Assembly (NCBI GenBank): GCA_023630585.1
Contig: CM042552.1
Span: 1,567,001-1,631,000, forward strand
Source: Cranoglanis bouderius
Lineage: Eukaryota > Chordata > Actinopteri > Siluriformes > Cranoglanididae
DNA length: 64,000 nucleotides
Direction of reading: 5' to 3'
Below, one piece after another: positions 45,521-58,654 of the stretch; the first letter of the stretch is position 1; the number at the start of each line of letters is the position of its first letter. Made by a program: the position numbers and the translations under genes. Below the pieces are notes generated by a model. It did not search any database. It worked only from the letters and a program-made list of their open reading frames with translations, and was not told where the DNA came from.

Positions 45521-48500
45521 CACTGTGTCTCATTTCTTACATAATAATCACACTATATTCTAGTAATATGAGGACCACTCTTTACAGAAATCTTAATTAA
45601 TCACAATAGTCGAACATTCACAAGCGACACATGAAAACCTGTGCATGAATTCACTGATACCAGCTTTATTCAAAGTATCTAATGCATGCTTAAAATGGGC
45701 TTAATTATCATGCACTAATTTGCATATTAATTGAATTGTCATAATTTACATATCAGAATCTGATTTTCCAAACACAGGTTAAATAGAATACAAAAGTCAT
45801 GCATATATTTAACAAACCAGGGGTCTTTAAACTGTCGTCATATTAAACCTTACATGTGTACATTTCTATGCACAGAATGTAATTTATTCTTGTGCATGAG
45901 GATGTTTGTATATTTGGAACTACTCCTGACCAGAGACCCCTAGTGGTAGGAAAGTGTAATTACTGCAAACTGATGATGAGCTCAATCCTACTTAATCACA
46001 TCAGCATAATGGACAGAGGAATTAATGACTTTGGTGGACAAGATGCAGGTGACAGATGAAATGTAAAGTAAAATCATACAGAAGGTGCATCGTGAGAGTG
46101 ATTAAGATGCATAGCTGCACAGCTTGTGCAGGAATCTCAGCAACTCACCCTACTTTTAAAGAGGCCACAACAAAACACATGCATTCAGATCACTCACGCT
46201 GCAGCGCATCACTTTTCCAAATATGAGAAAAAAACAACAATAATGAATGATTTTCACACCATCACAAGATTTAAAAAATGTACTTTGAGTAATACATTGC
46301 ACAAGTCAAGTCAAGTGGGTTTTCATTGTCATTCCTCGGTATAGCTTATATACACTGGAACGAAATGTCATTTTTTCCAAGATCAGGAAATTAAAGTACC
46401 ATAAAGTACAAATACACAATTTACACAGAACATTAAATACACAGAACAATAAATACACAGAACACAGTTAGCCCACAGTGTCACTTCATACTGTTCTGTG
46501 TGTTTTTCTTAAGACTGATGGTGATGCTTTTGCAATAATAATACTAATAATAATAATAATAATCATTTTAAACCACAAATAAGACAATGTGGATGCCAAA
46601 AAAACAAAAAACAAAAACAAAGCCTTATACTGATTTTTTTATCTTTGAAAGACATGGGGGCTTAGCCCTGCTAGCTCATTGATATGAGCCGCTCCTGCAT
46701 TGCACACATGTAGCCGTAAAATTGCCCAGGGTTTAGAAATTCATGTATGAGAACAGCTTTAGTAAGGTGGTATTGGAGATGGATAAACCATTTGCAAAGG
46801 TTTATTTCACAGTTTGTTTGTTTTTTTTTTTCTTACTGTGTGCAACAGTAGGTAAGTTTGTCTTCTTAGACCTTTTGACCTGCTCCACAATAAACAGGAC
46901 CATGAGCAGGCAACTGGGCTTTTAAAGGGGAAGTGGTTTGCCATATATGGTAAACTGGGGGCATTTTATTATGTAAATGAATGCGGTTGTGCACGAGCAG
47001 AGCAGTATAGAATGTGTAGGATTTATCAACGTCCATTGTTAAGCAAATATTAGAGCATGTACTTGTGCGACAAACAGCGGTGATTATTGATAGTAGATTA
47101 TTGATGTCGGTTTACTGACTCTACTAATGTCAGTTTTTTCCCTTTTCCCAAAACAAAGTGTATCGTGTGTGTTATTAAAGCAGGTGTATTAAAGCAGGAA
47201 AATACTTGTACTAAACTATACAAGACAAGATTACTCCTATAGCAGGACTCAGAATCACGGTGCGAGCAAATAAGGCCAAAATATCTCAATAATATCATAG
47301 AACTTGATGCAATTTACACGATATGTCGCAATAGAAACAAATTTATAACAAACTGTCAGCAGAATAGCAACATAACCCTGAGTTCAATACATTTTTAACA
47401 TAAAATATTAATTATTTAACACTGAAAATGTGTGTGTGTGTATTTATTACAAATATTCTGTACAAACATTTAAATATCTAATCTACCTGCAGAGTGCCTG
47501 CTCGATCCTCACGTGCAATGGCCAAATGGCGAATGAAGAAAAGTGTGAGAGAAACAGTGTGTGGTTAAGACGTGTTGCTGACGTTGTTTTGCGTAAACGC
47601 ACCATATTTTTTTCCTTTTTTTCTGAATTAGTCACTTGAACGGAAAGCTGCATTTTTACTACCAACACCACAATATCTCAGATATAATTAGTCACAATAT
47701 TGATATTAATAATTAATTATCTCCGTATTTCCCAGCACTGATAGGCGATCAATAAAAGTTGCCGAATATAGCAAAAGAAATGACACGTGCATTGAAAATA
47801 GAAATAACACAGAGCCTGTCTATGTTCAGGAAATGTAGATATTAGATTAAAGAGTGAATTTAGTAACTAAAAACATTCAACTTTTTTCTTACCGTGCCTA
47901 CTCGACCCTCCAACAAGTCCAGCAGCCAAACAGAGAATAAAACAAAGTGTGAGTGAAGGTGTGTGTGATTAGGATGTGCTGCTGTTGTTTTGCGTAAACA
48001 CACAATTTTGTTTCCTCTTTTTGCTGAAGTAGTCGCGTCTTCTGAAACGGAGAAAAAACCCAGAGAGAGAAAGAGAAAGGAAGAGAATTTTATTTTACTC
48101 ATAAAATAAAAGCTCAAATAAACACACTCAAAATATTAAAAATACTCTTAAAATATTAGCACGTTATCATCATTAGCACTGACGCGAATAAGGAGTACCA
48201 CCTTTACCACTGAAGCAGAAAGTTTCAGAGCTGCTTTTTTGACTCGACTGTGATGAAGTCATTTGCATATTCCTGTTAAAATGAGCAGATGCTCTGCAGC
48301 TTCACGCTTGAATGATATCCTCTGCTCAAACGTGCTCTTTGCAGCAGTGCTCTATTACTATTAAAGGAGCTGCATTTATTTACCGATGTACACTTTACCC
48401 TCTCGAAGCCCCTCTCAGCGTTACACAACTATGAAGAACTGAAGAAGCACTGGAGCACATTTTGAACCTTGAATTAGGCAGAGAAGGGAGACCGCTTTGT

Positions 48501-49290
48501 ATGTGACAATTTATAAATCTAACATGCTGATTCGTGTTTCTGAGAGCTGAGGGAGTCGCTCCATTAACTGACGTTATTTTTGTATTGTGTACTTGTGCAT
48601 TTACTACCACAACTAAATTATACAAAAGCAAGTGGATTACAACAAATGGTTCTCTGGAGTCATTTAAGCCTTAAAAATAATAAAAACCATTTTCAAATGT
48701 GTTAATAAGGCGAGCATGGTGTGTCTGCATGAGAGGAAATGCTGTGTATGCATTGTGTATAGGGTGTTTTTATCACCTCAGTCCATATGTGTGAACAGAA
48801 AAGGAGACGGTTCAGATGATGCCTCAGCAACTGAGTAAGTGAAACATACAGCAAGGTCAGCATCACCCCAAATCACCAAACACACACAGTAGACAATGTT
48901 TAAAACTGTCTGTTCAACTTTAAATAAAGAGATATAACACACTGCAGGATAAGAATACATAGTTTATTTATAATATGGATAGCACAATATGTTTTCCTGT
49001 CCACTTTAACATTTATTTTAACAGTAAGAGTCAGTGTTTAATTATCCTGTAGTGCAGTACCACTGCTTTGCCATTCTGTCGAGAGCAGCATGACATGGCA
49101 ATATTTTCCCATTCTTTCTTACAAAAAAATTCTAGATCCATCAAACTGTGAGGGCGTGGTGCGGGAAAACCTCCGATTTAACCTCGCGAGCCACCACCTG
49201 CATTTACCCCTCACGCATGCCATACGCTCGGCAGACTGGACCCGGAAAGGCGCAGCCTGATTGACAATCCACAACACAAATAAAGAAGAA
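45521..49290. other. Noncoding spacer upstream of gene 4
   Basis: No exon I can support. AT-rich. Holds an AAT stretch near 46540 and an imperfect internal duplication at 47480-48020. Confidence 0.5.
47480..48020. repeat. Imperfect direct duplication, about 400 bp apart
   Basis: The blocks starting at about 47485 and 47895 share 'gtgcctgctcgatcctc'/'gtgcctactcgaccctc', 'aagtgtgag' and 'tgttttgcgtaaac' in the same order. The minus-strand open frames over both (with LRKTTSA and LRKTTAA) are similar because the DNA is; no splice or start context supports them as exons. Confidence 0.5.
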
Positions 49291-49294
49291 GAAG

Positions 49295-49810
49295 AAGAAG
49301 AAGTTTTATTTATATAGCGCCTTTCCAAAGCTCAAGGTCGCTTTACACAGTATATATCAAATGCATAAAATATATACAAACACATACAACACAAGGAAAA
49401 AAAGAGAGGGATAGTAGAAAAAAAATGATTGAAAGTACATTTCAAACAGATACGTTTTTAGCTGGGTCTTGAAACTAGGCAGAGAAGTGATGTTACGGGG
49501 AGTAAGAGGTAATGAGTTCCACAGTTTCGGAGCAGCAACACAGAATGACCTCCCACCTGCAGTGGACAGCCGAAATCTAGGTATGAACAAGAGGCCAAGT
49601 TCTGATGATGGACCGGGTAAGGCAGTATGGGTGAAGTAAGTCAGACAAGTAAGGAGGGGCAAGACCTTTTAGTGCCTTGAATGTTGGAAGTAGTATCTTA
49701 AATTGAATACGTGATACCACAAGGTAGCCAGTGGAGATCATACAGAAGAGGAGTGATATGAACAGAGTGCCTGGTGGAGGTGAGAACCCTTGCATCTGAG
49801 GTTTGAACAT
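49295..49810 (-). pseudogene. L2-like LINE, reverse transcriptase C-terminal end and 3' tail
   Basis: The minus strand reads VVSRIQFKILLPTFKALKGL then APPYLSDLL, followed after a frame change by LFIPRFRLSTAGGRSF and APKLWNSLPL. These are hallmark L2-type C-terminal motifs. The 3' end contains 'tttatatagcgcctttcc', a common tail of fish L2 elements. Confidence 0.8.
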
Positions 49811-50029
49811 ACAGTAATCCTGACAACGACAAAGAAATATGCAGATAAGTAATAAAGATGTTGTGATTAAACTTATCTGGAGTGTGCATGTGGTTACTGA
49901 GATGGTGATTCGTAGGGGGAAAGCGATGTATGGGTGTATGAGAAAAAGAGGGAAAGACTAAACACATGTAAGTGTGTGAGGAGATGACGTATAGTGAACT
50001 AACAGGGGGCGGGAGTATGAGGGCTGTCC

Positions 50030-51340
50030 CGACAGTGCTCTGTTACATTACCTGGACAAATGTGCACAGATGGTGTTTTAACTGTGTGAAAGCCCACTTG
50101 CAGTTCTCTGTCCAGGTCACTGAGTTCTTGACAGCTTTAGTAGTCAGGTTAGTCAGAGTTGCAGCTATGCTGGAGAAGTGTGGTCTGAACTGCCAGTACC
50201 ACCCAACTAGCCCTAGGAAAGCCTACCTCTTTCTTGGTGCTGGACCTTTCTGACTTGGGGCCTCACCTCACCATTCCCTAGCTGAAACCCCAGATAACAG
50301 GTCACCCCCTCGCCCACTCACACTTGGACACGTTCACAGTCAGGCCAGCCTTACTGATCTTGCTCAGGACTCAGCGCACATGCTGGAGGTGATCATCCCA
50401 GGTGTCGTTGTAGATGAACACATCGTTCAGGTAAGCAGTACAGCAGCCCATTAATCGTTGAAATGTTGCTGGTGCCCCATGCAACCCAAATGGCACAATC
50501 ATGAACTGGAAGAGGCCCATGGGTGACCTGAATGTGGTGTACTCTCTAGACTTCTTCTCCAGTGGAACCTGCAAGTAACCCTTGCAGAGGGTTATGATCT
50601 ACCTGGCCCTCCCAATTCTCTCAACTAGCTTGTCACTTCTGGGTATTGGGTATGAACTGAGCATTGGGTATGAAGCATCGAACTGAGGCACAGCATTAAG
50701 TTTTCTGAAGTCCATGCAGAGCCTCAGTGATCTGTCTTTCTTGGGGACCAGGACAATCAGACTACTCCATGTGCTGGTTGACGGTCCAATTACTCCCATG
50801 TCTCTCATCACATCAATCTCCTTTTTCAGCGAGACTACAAGGCTCTCTGTTATGCAGTATGGCCTCTGGAGTAGGAGTAGGTCATTCATCCGGCCTCATG
50901 ATTTTTAGGTATATAACTGCCCTAGATCAGACTATTGTCAAAGAGGATGCGAATCAGCTTTTGCTTTAGTCAATGTGGCCCATAGCACAAGCGAGACACA
51001 GCAGATGTAGTAGCATTACATATATCAGATAACTTCAACAGGTCACTTAACACAGGCATATCCCATCTCAACACCATGTCAGCAGGTAATCTGTCTATCA
51101 CCCCTACATACATCAGATATGACTGTTCAGTAACATTGACCATAACCTCAGCAGTAGGATACATTCTATTATCCCCATGGACACATTGTATTGTACACAT
51201 AAGTCCTTTGCTACTAAGAGTAGCGGTGTAACATTCATTCCCATGCAACAGAATGCAGTACAATAACAGACGCACCCCATCCTTTTGACCAGCAGATGTC
51301 ACTATCACACACTGCAACACTTTTTTCTTTATCCATATTG
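50030..51340 (-). pseudogene. Ty3/gypsy LTR-retrotransposon pol fragment, decayed
   Basis: On the minus strand, from high to low coordinates: a protease-proximal region (51320-50970, with DRLPADMVLRWDMPVLSDLL), reverse transcriptase (50889-50371, with VPKKDRSLRLCMDFRKLN, FGLHGAPATFQRLM and YLND, where the active site is normally YLDD) and a tether/RNase H-proximal part (to about 50040). The active-site change, stops and frame breaks show it is inactive. No long terminal repeats were seen on either side. Confidence 0.82.
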
Positions 51341-52237
51341 GCTCTGCACCTTTAACATCTTACTATCCAAAATGACCTCTATTAACTACTCACTCTGTCC
51401 ACTGCACACCAGTTATGTTAATAAACAGTTATGAGCTACACAAAGATGCAAATTAGGACAGCTGAAGATGAACAATTGACAATCTGTGGTTTGGTTTAAG
51501 GAAGTGAAGATGCCCTACTTTCACATTGAGTTAATCAACCTCCCCCCCCCCCCCCCCCCCCACCCCGACCCAGACAACCCCACCCCACCCCACACACACA
51601 TCTTTCAGGCCAATATCTAATTATAAACATGCCCACAGCTGACACCCATGCTCTGTTTGGACAGATGAAGAAATTAGTTTTATTTGGCAACATCAAATGT
51701 CACTGTGACCCAAAACATCTTCATTTTTTATGTGCAAAGACGAATTTATTCCTGGAGCAGGAATGTAGCAATGTAGCACATGATTCAGCTCCATAATTAA
51801 TTACTCAAACATTCATGAGCTTATTTAAGTGTGTTAGAGCCGCTGTAACATGGAGTTTTTTTTTTTTCCATGACTGAGCACTATAAACATGCATCAGATC
51901 ACACAGAGTTTATTTATGTTTAGGGCTTATTTTAGGTATGAAATGTTATTCTTAGTAAAATTAGTAGGACGAGTAGCAGTAATAGTTTTACTCTACTCAA
52001 AGTAGATTATTTTGGGAAGTAATAGTACTGTTATGATATTTCAGTACTGTTCACACTTAAATGATCCCACAGCAGCCTGCAGCAGGACGCATTGCAATAG
52101 ATACAGTTCACCTTTATAACCACCAGGTGTCAGTATCACACACTGTGATGAAAAGCTAAGAGTAATGAATCGATATAGTTGGAAGTAAAGCTTCATTCTG
52201 CCATCAGGAGTTAAAACACGGCCTGAAGATTGAGACA
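51341..52237. other. Noncoding spacer
   Basis: No gene seen. Contains a poly-C run at 51543-51560 followed by C/A-rich low-complexity sequence to about 51600. Confidence 0.5.
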
Positions 52238-52420
52238 GGGGCAGTGGTAGCTCAGTGGTTAAGGTGTTGGTCTACTGCTCAGGAGATCATGCGTTCAAAC
52301 CCCAGCACCACTAAGCTGCCACTGTTGGGCCCTTGAGCAAAGCCCTTAATCCTCACTCGATCAACTGTATAAATGCGATAAATGTAAGTCGCTCTGGATA
52401 AGAGCCACATGCCGTAAATG
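52238..52420 (+). mobile_element. tRNA-derived SINE
   Basis: The head has an RNA polymerase III A box TAGCTCAGTGG (52248-52258) and B box GCGTTCAAACCC (52291-52302). The tail has 'taagtcgctctggataagag', a conserved tail of a widespread fish SINE group. About 183 bp; not a functional tRNA gene. Confidence 0.85.
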
Positions 52421-53598
52421 AGACAGCAGTCTCAGCTCCCTGGGTTTTGCAAGTCTTTCACTGTTCCTTATGTTTAATAAACCTAACATTAAACTTCCCC
52501 ATGGTTTGGTTTTTGTCAAAAAGTGCAAATACACTTAAATATGATTACCTCACAAATCTGTTGGTGTTGTAATATTTTGTTATATTTAGATTGCTCCTGC
52601 TTTTTTTCTCCTCTCTGTTTCAGTGGAGAAACCATACATTCGTACTCCTTTCTCTGAGCGATTGGAGCGTCCCCATGCAGCACAGCAAACCATGATGGAC
52701 AGTATACGAGGACAACATGGAGGAAGGGACACAGACAAAATGCTCGACATGCTTTTCTTTTTAATAGAAATTTATGTATAAATCCATTGCTGTAAATAAG
52801 TGCATAGCAAAAGTCCAAATACATCAAATATATATGTTTAGATGTGTATGAACGTGCATTTTAAGTTGTTTTTCATTTGAAGATATTATTTATTAATGTA
52901 TATTTTAATAAGTGCAGGGGTGCATAAGAAATGTAAACATTCAGGTTTTTCAGATTAATTTAGTTTCACTTAATTTAATTTTGCATTTCACTTATTTGCA
53001 AAGGATTTTCTAAGAAAATCCATTGACCCATTGTGCATAATCCTCAAAAATTAATGGATTTAATTTTTTTTAAAGCAACGTTGGTGTAACTATATATACA
53101 TACTACATACGCATGTCGGTGTGTTACATAAATATTTAAAATCAATGCATTTATTGGCTACTAATTACCAAAAAATCACACTTCTGTCTCTCTAACTCTA
53201 TGGATTCAAATTGCCTGCCAAGAACTTCCTGGAACTGTCTGAAGTCGGTATGAATCAAGTGATGATCAAGCATTTTGAACTTCCGTTGACGTAACTCTCT
53301 CTCTCTCTCAAGGGATCTCATCCAGACGTGCATTTATTGTGTCTCCTCTGGAAATGTGGACCTTGGGAGTTCACCTAATCACTTTTCCTGTGGTTTGTGA
53401 GTGTGTTACTGAATATTCCTACATATTCTGTTCACATCTTGTGAATTAAAAGTATTCAGATGTACATCCTACCCATAATTAAAAGTTCCTGGTAACTCCC
53501 CTAGACATTGTTTATGAGAGCCAAAGTCACGGGTGGGAAGGCTACATACAAAATTAACAAATTAGATACACTTCTGAATTGTCCTTACTTTCTCTTAC

Positions 53599-53647
<49 letters not shown>

Positions 53648-54400
53648 ATAGAGAGAGAGATTCTATGAGTGTATGAGAGTGTAAATAATTAATTTTCAAG
53701 ACTGATCAGATCAGTGAGATTGCTGAGAAAGTTTTACAGAATTCTTTCACATAGACCCAAAATATACTTTTTATAATTGTTTTGTCCAAATTTATGTCCG
53801 TTTGCTTCAGATCCCGACAGTGACAATGCATATGAACAGCTTTGGCTAGTTAAAGTAGCTCTACTGCGATATATACAAGAGCTTTATCCTGGTCAGAGTC
53901 AGGAGTCTATTCCAGGATCACTGGGTGCCAATCAGGACCTCATGCTGTGTTTGACTAAAGCTCATAACTCGTGAAAAAACAAAAGAAACGGACCCTCAAC
54001 TCAGAATTCCTACTCAGAAATTCAGGAAGGTCTCCTCATCCTCGAGTTCAGTATATGACATCAGACCAACATGGCCGCTCACACCGTCAACAGTAAATAA
54101 AACGTCACATCACTACTTTAAATGAGTTTATAGCAGTAATTACTTTAGATCAATCAGCAAAGACACATTAGCTGCTTAAATCTATAACACTGACAGTAAC
54201 TGAAAGTTAATACATCATAATTAGTTTTATTTCTCAATAAATACACATTCTTTGCTAGATATATTTACATTCCGGACTTCAGTTAAGCTTCGATCCCTTT
54301 ATTCAGTTCAGATATTCACAATAAAGAAGCGATAACTAATAAGTGAAAACTCTACAGCTGACTGGAACAGTCCTAACCTGCTGGCAGTAGAAAAAGTTCT
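52421..54400. other. Noncoding spacer
   Basis: No gene supported. A plus-strand frame at 53812-53974 follows a good acceptor-like TTTGCTTCAG and reads DPDSDNAYEQLW, which might be a lost exon, but nothing pairs with it. A GT microsatellite lies at 53603-53644. Confidence 0.45.
53603..53644. repeat. (GT)n microsatellite
   Basis: About 21 units followed by GAGA repeats. Confidence 0.92.
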
Positions 54401-54550
54401 TCACACACAGCTATAAAGCTGCTTTAAAAGGCTGTAAGTTGCTGATGTTGCTGGTGTAAAGGAGGGATTCAGTTTCTCCACTTCAGTGAGAAGCTCTCTC
54501 AATTCATCAGCTGTTTCAGGACTCATTTTATTCATCATGTTCCTCAAAGT
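54401..54550 (-). CDS. Unassigned C-terminal exon (49 residues)
   Basis: After the acceptor TTTCTTTCAG the minus strand reads TLRNMMNKMSPETADELREL and, after LTEVEKLNPSF, ends LLKQLYSCV with a TGA stop at 54401-54403. The composition is protein-like: an amphipathic, acidic helix-forming stretch and no low complexity. I do not recognise the family. It lies 4 kb downstream of the decayed receptor copy and just beyond a sequence at 54807-54840 that resembles the last gene 1 exon. It may therefore be the terminal exon of that broken gene or of an unrelated gene whose other exons are lost to insertions. Confidence 0.4.
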   Translation of the reverse strand, partial: TLRNMMNKMSPETADELRELLTEVEKLNPSFTPATSATYSLLKQLYSCV

Positions 54551-54839
54551 CTGAAAGAAAAAACACACACAGAAACATCAGAAATGTGTGTTAAAGCAGA
54601 ACACGTTACTGACATTTATTTACATCAGTCATCATCACACACTCTCTGATTTACTTTTATTAATATTACTGATTAGGAAATAAATATAAAATTACTGTTG
54701 GAGTTACAGCTGTGTATTGTAGCTCTCACATCTTCAGATTAAAAGAAGTAATATTATCACAGTACTCTAATCTAATGCTGGTTTTGGGGTTAAAAGCTAA
54801 AACTCACTGCTCAGAGGAAGTGGGCGTGTCAGGTGTCAG

Positions 54840-55377
54840 CAGTGTTAGGTAATGAGACGATAGGCGGATGCAAGTGCAGGTTATAGTCACTTTATTAGAA
54901 AGTCCAAAAATATAGGGACAGTCAAAATAATCAGAACAGCAGTAATCAAAATCATTAAACAAGAGCGTAGTCAGGAAACAGGCGTGGGTCAGGTGATCGG
55001 GAAACAGCATGAGCGAGGCGAGGCAAGAATCTAAGACATGAGACAGAAACAGGATCGAAACCAGGAAACACGTAACAAAGTCAAATGGCTTGGCAATAGA
55101 CAGGACACAAGGTAACTGTGCTAATACTTCGCAATGATACTAGGAAACATGGGGGTTTAAATACACGTGTGATTAGTGGGACTAACATAGAACAGCTGAG
55201 ACACATTAGGAAGAAACCAATGACAACACAGGGGCGGAGACAAGGCACGAACCAAAACAAAACGCACGTGGCAAAGTAAACGAAGCAAAAGTCATTCAAT
55301 GCGGAAGTGAGCTGCTCGCACGCTTTGGCGATCAGCGTGAGGGGGAATCGTAACAAGCAGGAGGACTGGGAAAGAAA
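54840..55377. repeat. Probable inserted repeat in the decayed receptor locus
   Basis: This block interrupts the homology to the gene 1 3' end: to its left the sequence resembles the gene 1 last exon, to its right gene 1 intron 7. It contains short phrases typical of fish dispersed repeats ('cactttattagaaagtcc', 'cgtgagggggaatcg') but shows no clear ends or coding. Confidence 0.4.
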
Positions 55378-55424
55378 GAGGCCACGCCTTGTTGAATTTG
55401 ACCAATCAGGTGTGTAACTCCAAA

Positions 55425-58400
55425 ATCTAGCCACAGGAGGTCACAAGCCTGTGTACTTTTTGTGTCGGTCCCAAGCCCGGATAAATAGAGAGGGTTGTGT
55501 CAGGAAGGGCATCCGACGTAAAACTTTGGCCAAATTCAATATGCGAATCACTAACCTGACTTCCATACCGGATCGGTCGGGGCCCGGGTTAACAACGACC
55601 GCCATCGGTGCCGTTGACCTACAGGGCACTGGTGGAAATTGGGCTACTGTAGGTCGAAGAAGGAGAGGAGGAAGGTGTGTTAGAGGAGGAAGGTGTGTCC
55701 ATAGGCAGTGAGAGAAGAGGAAAGGCAGGAGTTTAGGACTGAAAGTAGGGACTTTGAATGTTGGTACGATGACAGGTAAAGGCAGAGAGCTGGTAGATAT
55801 GATGCAGAGCAGGAAAGTCGACATTCTGTGTGTCCAGGAGACCAGGTGGAAAGGGAGCAAGGCTAGAAGCATTGGAGCAGGGTTTAAACTGTTTTATCAT
55901 GGGGTGGACAGGAAGAGAAATGGAGTAGGAGTGATCCTGAAGGAGGAGTTTGTGAAGAATGTTCTGGAGGTAAAGAGAGTGTCAGATAGGTTGATGAGTC
56001 TGAAGCTGGAAATTGAAGGTGTGATGTTGAATGTTGTTAGTGCTTATGCTCCACAAGTAGGTTGTGAGCAAGAGGAGAAAGATAGATTCTGGAGCGAGCT
56101 TGAGGAAGTGATGCAGAGTGTTCCCAGAGGTGAGAGAGTGGTGATAGGGGCAGACTTTAATGGACATGTTGGTGAAGGGAATAGTGGGGATTAGGAAGTG
56201 ATGGGCAGGTTTGGTCTTCAGGTAAGGAACCCAGAAGGACAGAGGTTGGTAGACTTTGCTAAAAGTATGGAGATGGCTCTGGTGAGCACGTACTTTCAGA
56301 AGAGGCAGGAACACAGGGTGACATATAAGAGTGGTGGCAGGAGCACACAGGTGGACTATATCTTATGTAGACACTGTAATCTGATGGAGATTAGTGATTG
56401 CAAAGTAGTGGTAGGAGAGAGTGTAGCTAGACAGCATAGGATGGTGGTGTGTAAGATGACTCTGGTGGTGAAGAAGATGAAGAGAGCAAAGGCAGAGCAG
56501 AAGACAAAGTGGTGGAAGTTGGAAAAGGAAGAGTACTGTACGGTTTTCAGGGAGGAGTTGAGACAGGCTTTTAGTGGTCAGGAGGTGCTTCCAGATGACT
56601 GGACTACTACAGCCAAAGTGATCAGGGAGACAGGTAGGAAGGTGCTAGGTGTGTCATCTGGAAGGAGGAAAGCAGACAAGGAGACTTGGTGGTGGAATGA
56701 GGAAGTTCAGGAGAGTATCCAGAAGAAGAGGTTAGCTAGGAAGAAGTGGGACAGTGAGAGGACGGAGGAAAGTAGACAGGAATATAGGGAGATGCAGCGT
56801 GAGGTTAAGATAGAGGTGGCAAAGGCCAAACAGAAAGCTTATGAGGACATGTATGCAAGGTTAGATAGTAAGGAAGGTGAGAGGGATTTGTATCGGTTGG
56901 CGAGGCAGAGGGATAGAGATGGTAAGGATGTGCAGCAGGTTAGAGTGATTAAAGATAGAGATGGAAATGTGTTGACAGGTGACAGAAGGGTGAGGGAAAG
57001 ATGGAAGGAGTACTTTGAGGAACTGATGAATAAGGAAAATGACAGAGAGAGAAGAGTAGTAGAGGCAAATATTGTTGAGCAGGAAGTAGAAAGGATTAGC
57101 AAGGGTGAAGTTAGGAGAGCTTTGAAGAGGATGAAGAGAGGAAAGGCGGTTGGCCCTGATGACATACCAGTGGAGGTATGGAAGTGTCTAGGAGAGATGG
57201 CAGTAGAGTTTTTAACTAGGTTGTTCAACGAGGTCTTAGAGAGTGAGAGGATGCCTGAGGAATGGAGGAGAAGTGTTTTGGTGCCGATTTTTAAGAACAA
57301 GGGAGATGTGCAGAGTTGTGGAAACTACAGAGGTATTAAGCTGATGAGCCATACAATGAAGTTGTGGGAAAGAGTAGTGGAAGCAAGGCTAAGGGGAGAA
57401 GTGAGCATTTGTGAGCAGCAGTATGGTTTCATGCCAAGAAAGAGCACTACAGATGCAAATTTGCTTTGAGAATGTTGATGGAGAAGTACAGAGAGGGTCA
57501 GAAAGAGCTGCATTGTGTCTTTGTAGATTTAGAGAAAGCGTATGACAGGGTGCCAAGAGAGGAGCTGTGGTATTGTATGAGGAGGTCTGGAGTGGCAGAG
57601 AAGTATGTTAGAGTGGTGCAGGATATGTATGAGAGCAGTAGGACAATGGTAAGGTGTGTGGTAGGTGTGACAGAGGAGTTCACGGTGAAGGTGGGACTGC
57701 ATCAAGGATCGGCTCTGAGCCCCTTCTTGTTTGCGGTGGTGATGGACAGGCTGACAGATGAGGTCAGACAGGAATCTCCATGGACTATGATGTTTGCGGA
57801 TGACATTGTGATCTGTAGTGAGAGCGGGGAGCAGGTGGAGGAAACTCTAGAGAGGTGGAGGTTTGCTCTGGAGAGAAGAGGAATGAAGGTTCATTGCAGC
57901 AAGACAGAATAAATGTGTGTGAATGAGAGGGATCCAAGTGGAACAGTGAGGTTACAGGGAGAAGAGATAAAGAAGGTGCAGGATTTTAAGTACTTAGGGT
58001 CAACAGTCCAGAGCAACGGGGAGTGTGGAAAAGAGGTGAAGAAGCGTGTGCAGGCAGGTTGGAATGGGTGGAGAAAAGTGTCAGGTCTGTTGTGTGATAA
58101 AAGAGTACCAGCAAGAATGAAAGGAAAGGTGTACAGGACAGTAGTGAGACCAGCGATGTTGTATGGTTTGGAGACAGTTGCACTGAGGAAAAGACAGGAG
58201 GAAGAGTTAGAGGTAGCAGAGCTAAAGATGTTGAGGTTCTCTTTGGGAGTGACGAGGATGGATAGGATCAGGAATGAGTATATCAGGGGGACAGCACATG
58301 TGAGATGTTTTGGAGACAAAGTTAGAGAGGCCAGGTTGAGATGGTTTGGACATGTTCAGCATAGGGAGAGTGAATAAATCGGTAAAAGGATGCTGAGGTT

Positions 58401-58585
58401 AGAGCTGCCAGGCAGGAGGCCAAGAGGAAGACCAAAGAGGAGGTTTATGGATGTATTGAAGGAGGACATGAAGGTAGTCGGTCTGAGAGAAGAGGATGCA
58501 GGGGATATGGCTAGATGGAGGCGTATGATTCGCTGTGGCGACCCCTGAAGGGAACAGCTGAAAGGAAAAGAAGAAGAAGAAGAAG
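55425..58585 (+). mobile_element. RTE-like non-LTR retrotransposon B, full length
   Basis: The 17-bp target duplication AGGTGTGTAACTCCAAA is at 55408-55424 and 58586-58602. Same family as element A, in the opposite orientation. The 3' end is an AAG repeat (58568-58585). It is inserted in DNA homologous to gene 1 intron 7 (gene 1 positions 7515-7580, reversed). Confidence 0.9.
55754..58550 (+). pseudogene. Endonuclease-reverse transcriptase of element B, broken
   Basis: Starts MNVGTMTGKGRELVDMMQ. It is stopped by a TAG at 56192-56194 (GD then stop where element A has GDEE), frameshifted near 57468, and stopped again at 57910-57912 and 58375-58377. Endonuclease (QETRW, ADFNGHVG) and RT (LEKAYDRV, FADDIVIC) motifs are otherwise well kept. 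Confidence 0.88.
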
Positions 58586-58654
58586 AGGTGTGTAACTCCA
58601 AAGTAAAATCAAAAACTGAAAAAACAACTCTCACTGAATAAATCTGAATTTAAT

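Noticed and set aside
47483..48117. Two similar minus-strand frames (LRKTTSA / LRKTTAA)
   Set aside because: Similarity follows from an imperfect DNA duplication; no start, splice or domain evidence.
52238..52420. tRNA gene
   Set aside because: A and B boxes are present, but the sequence continues into a SINE tail and does not fold as a complete tRNA.
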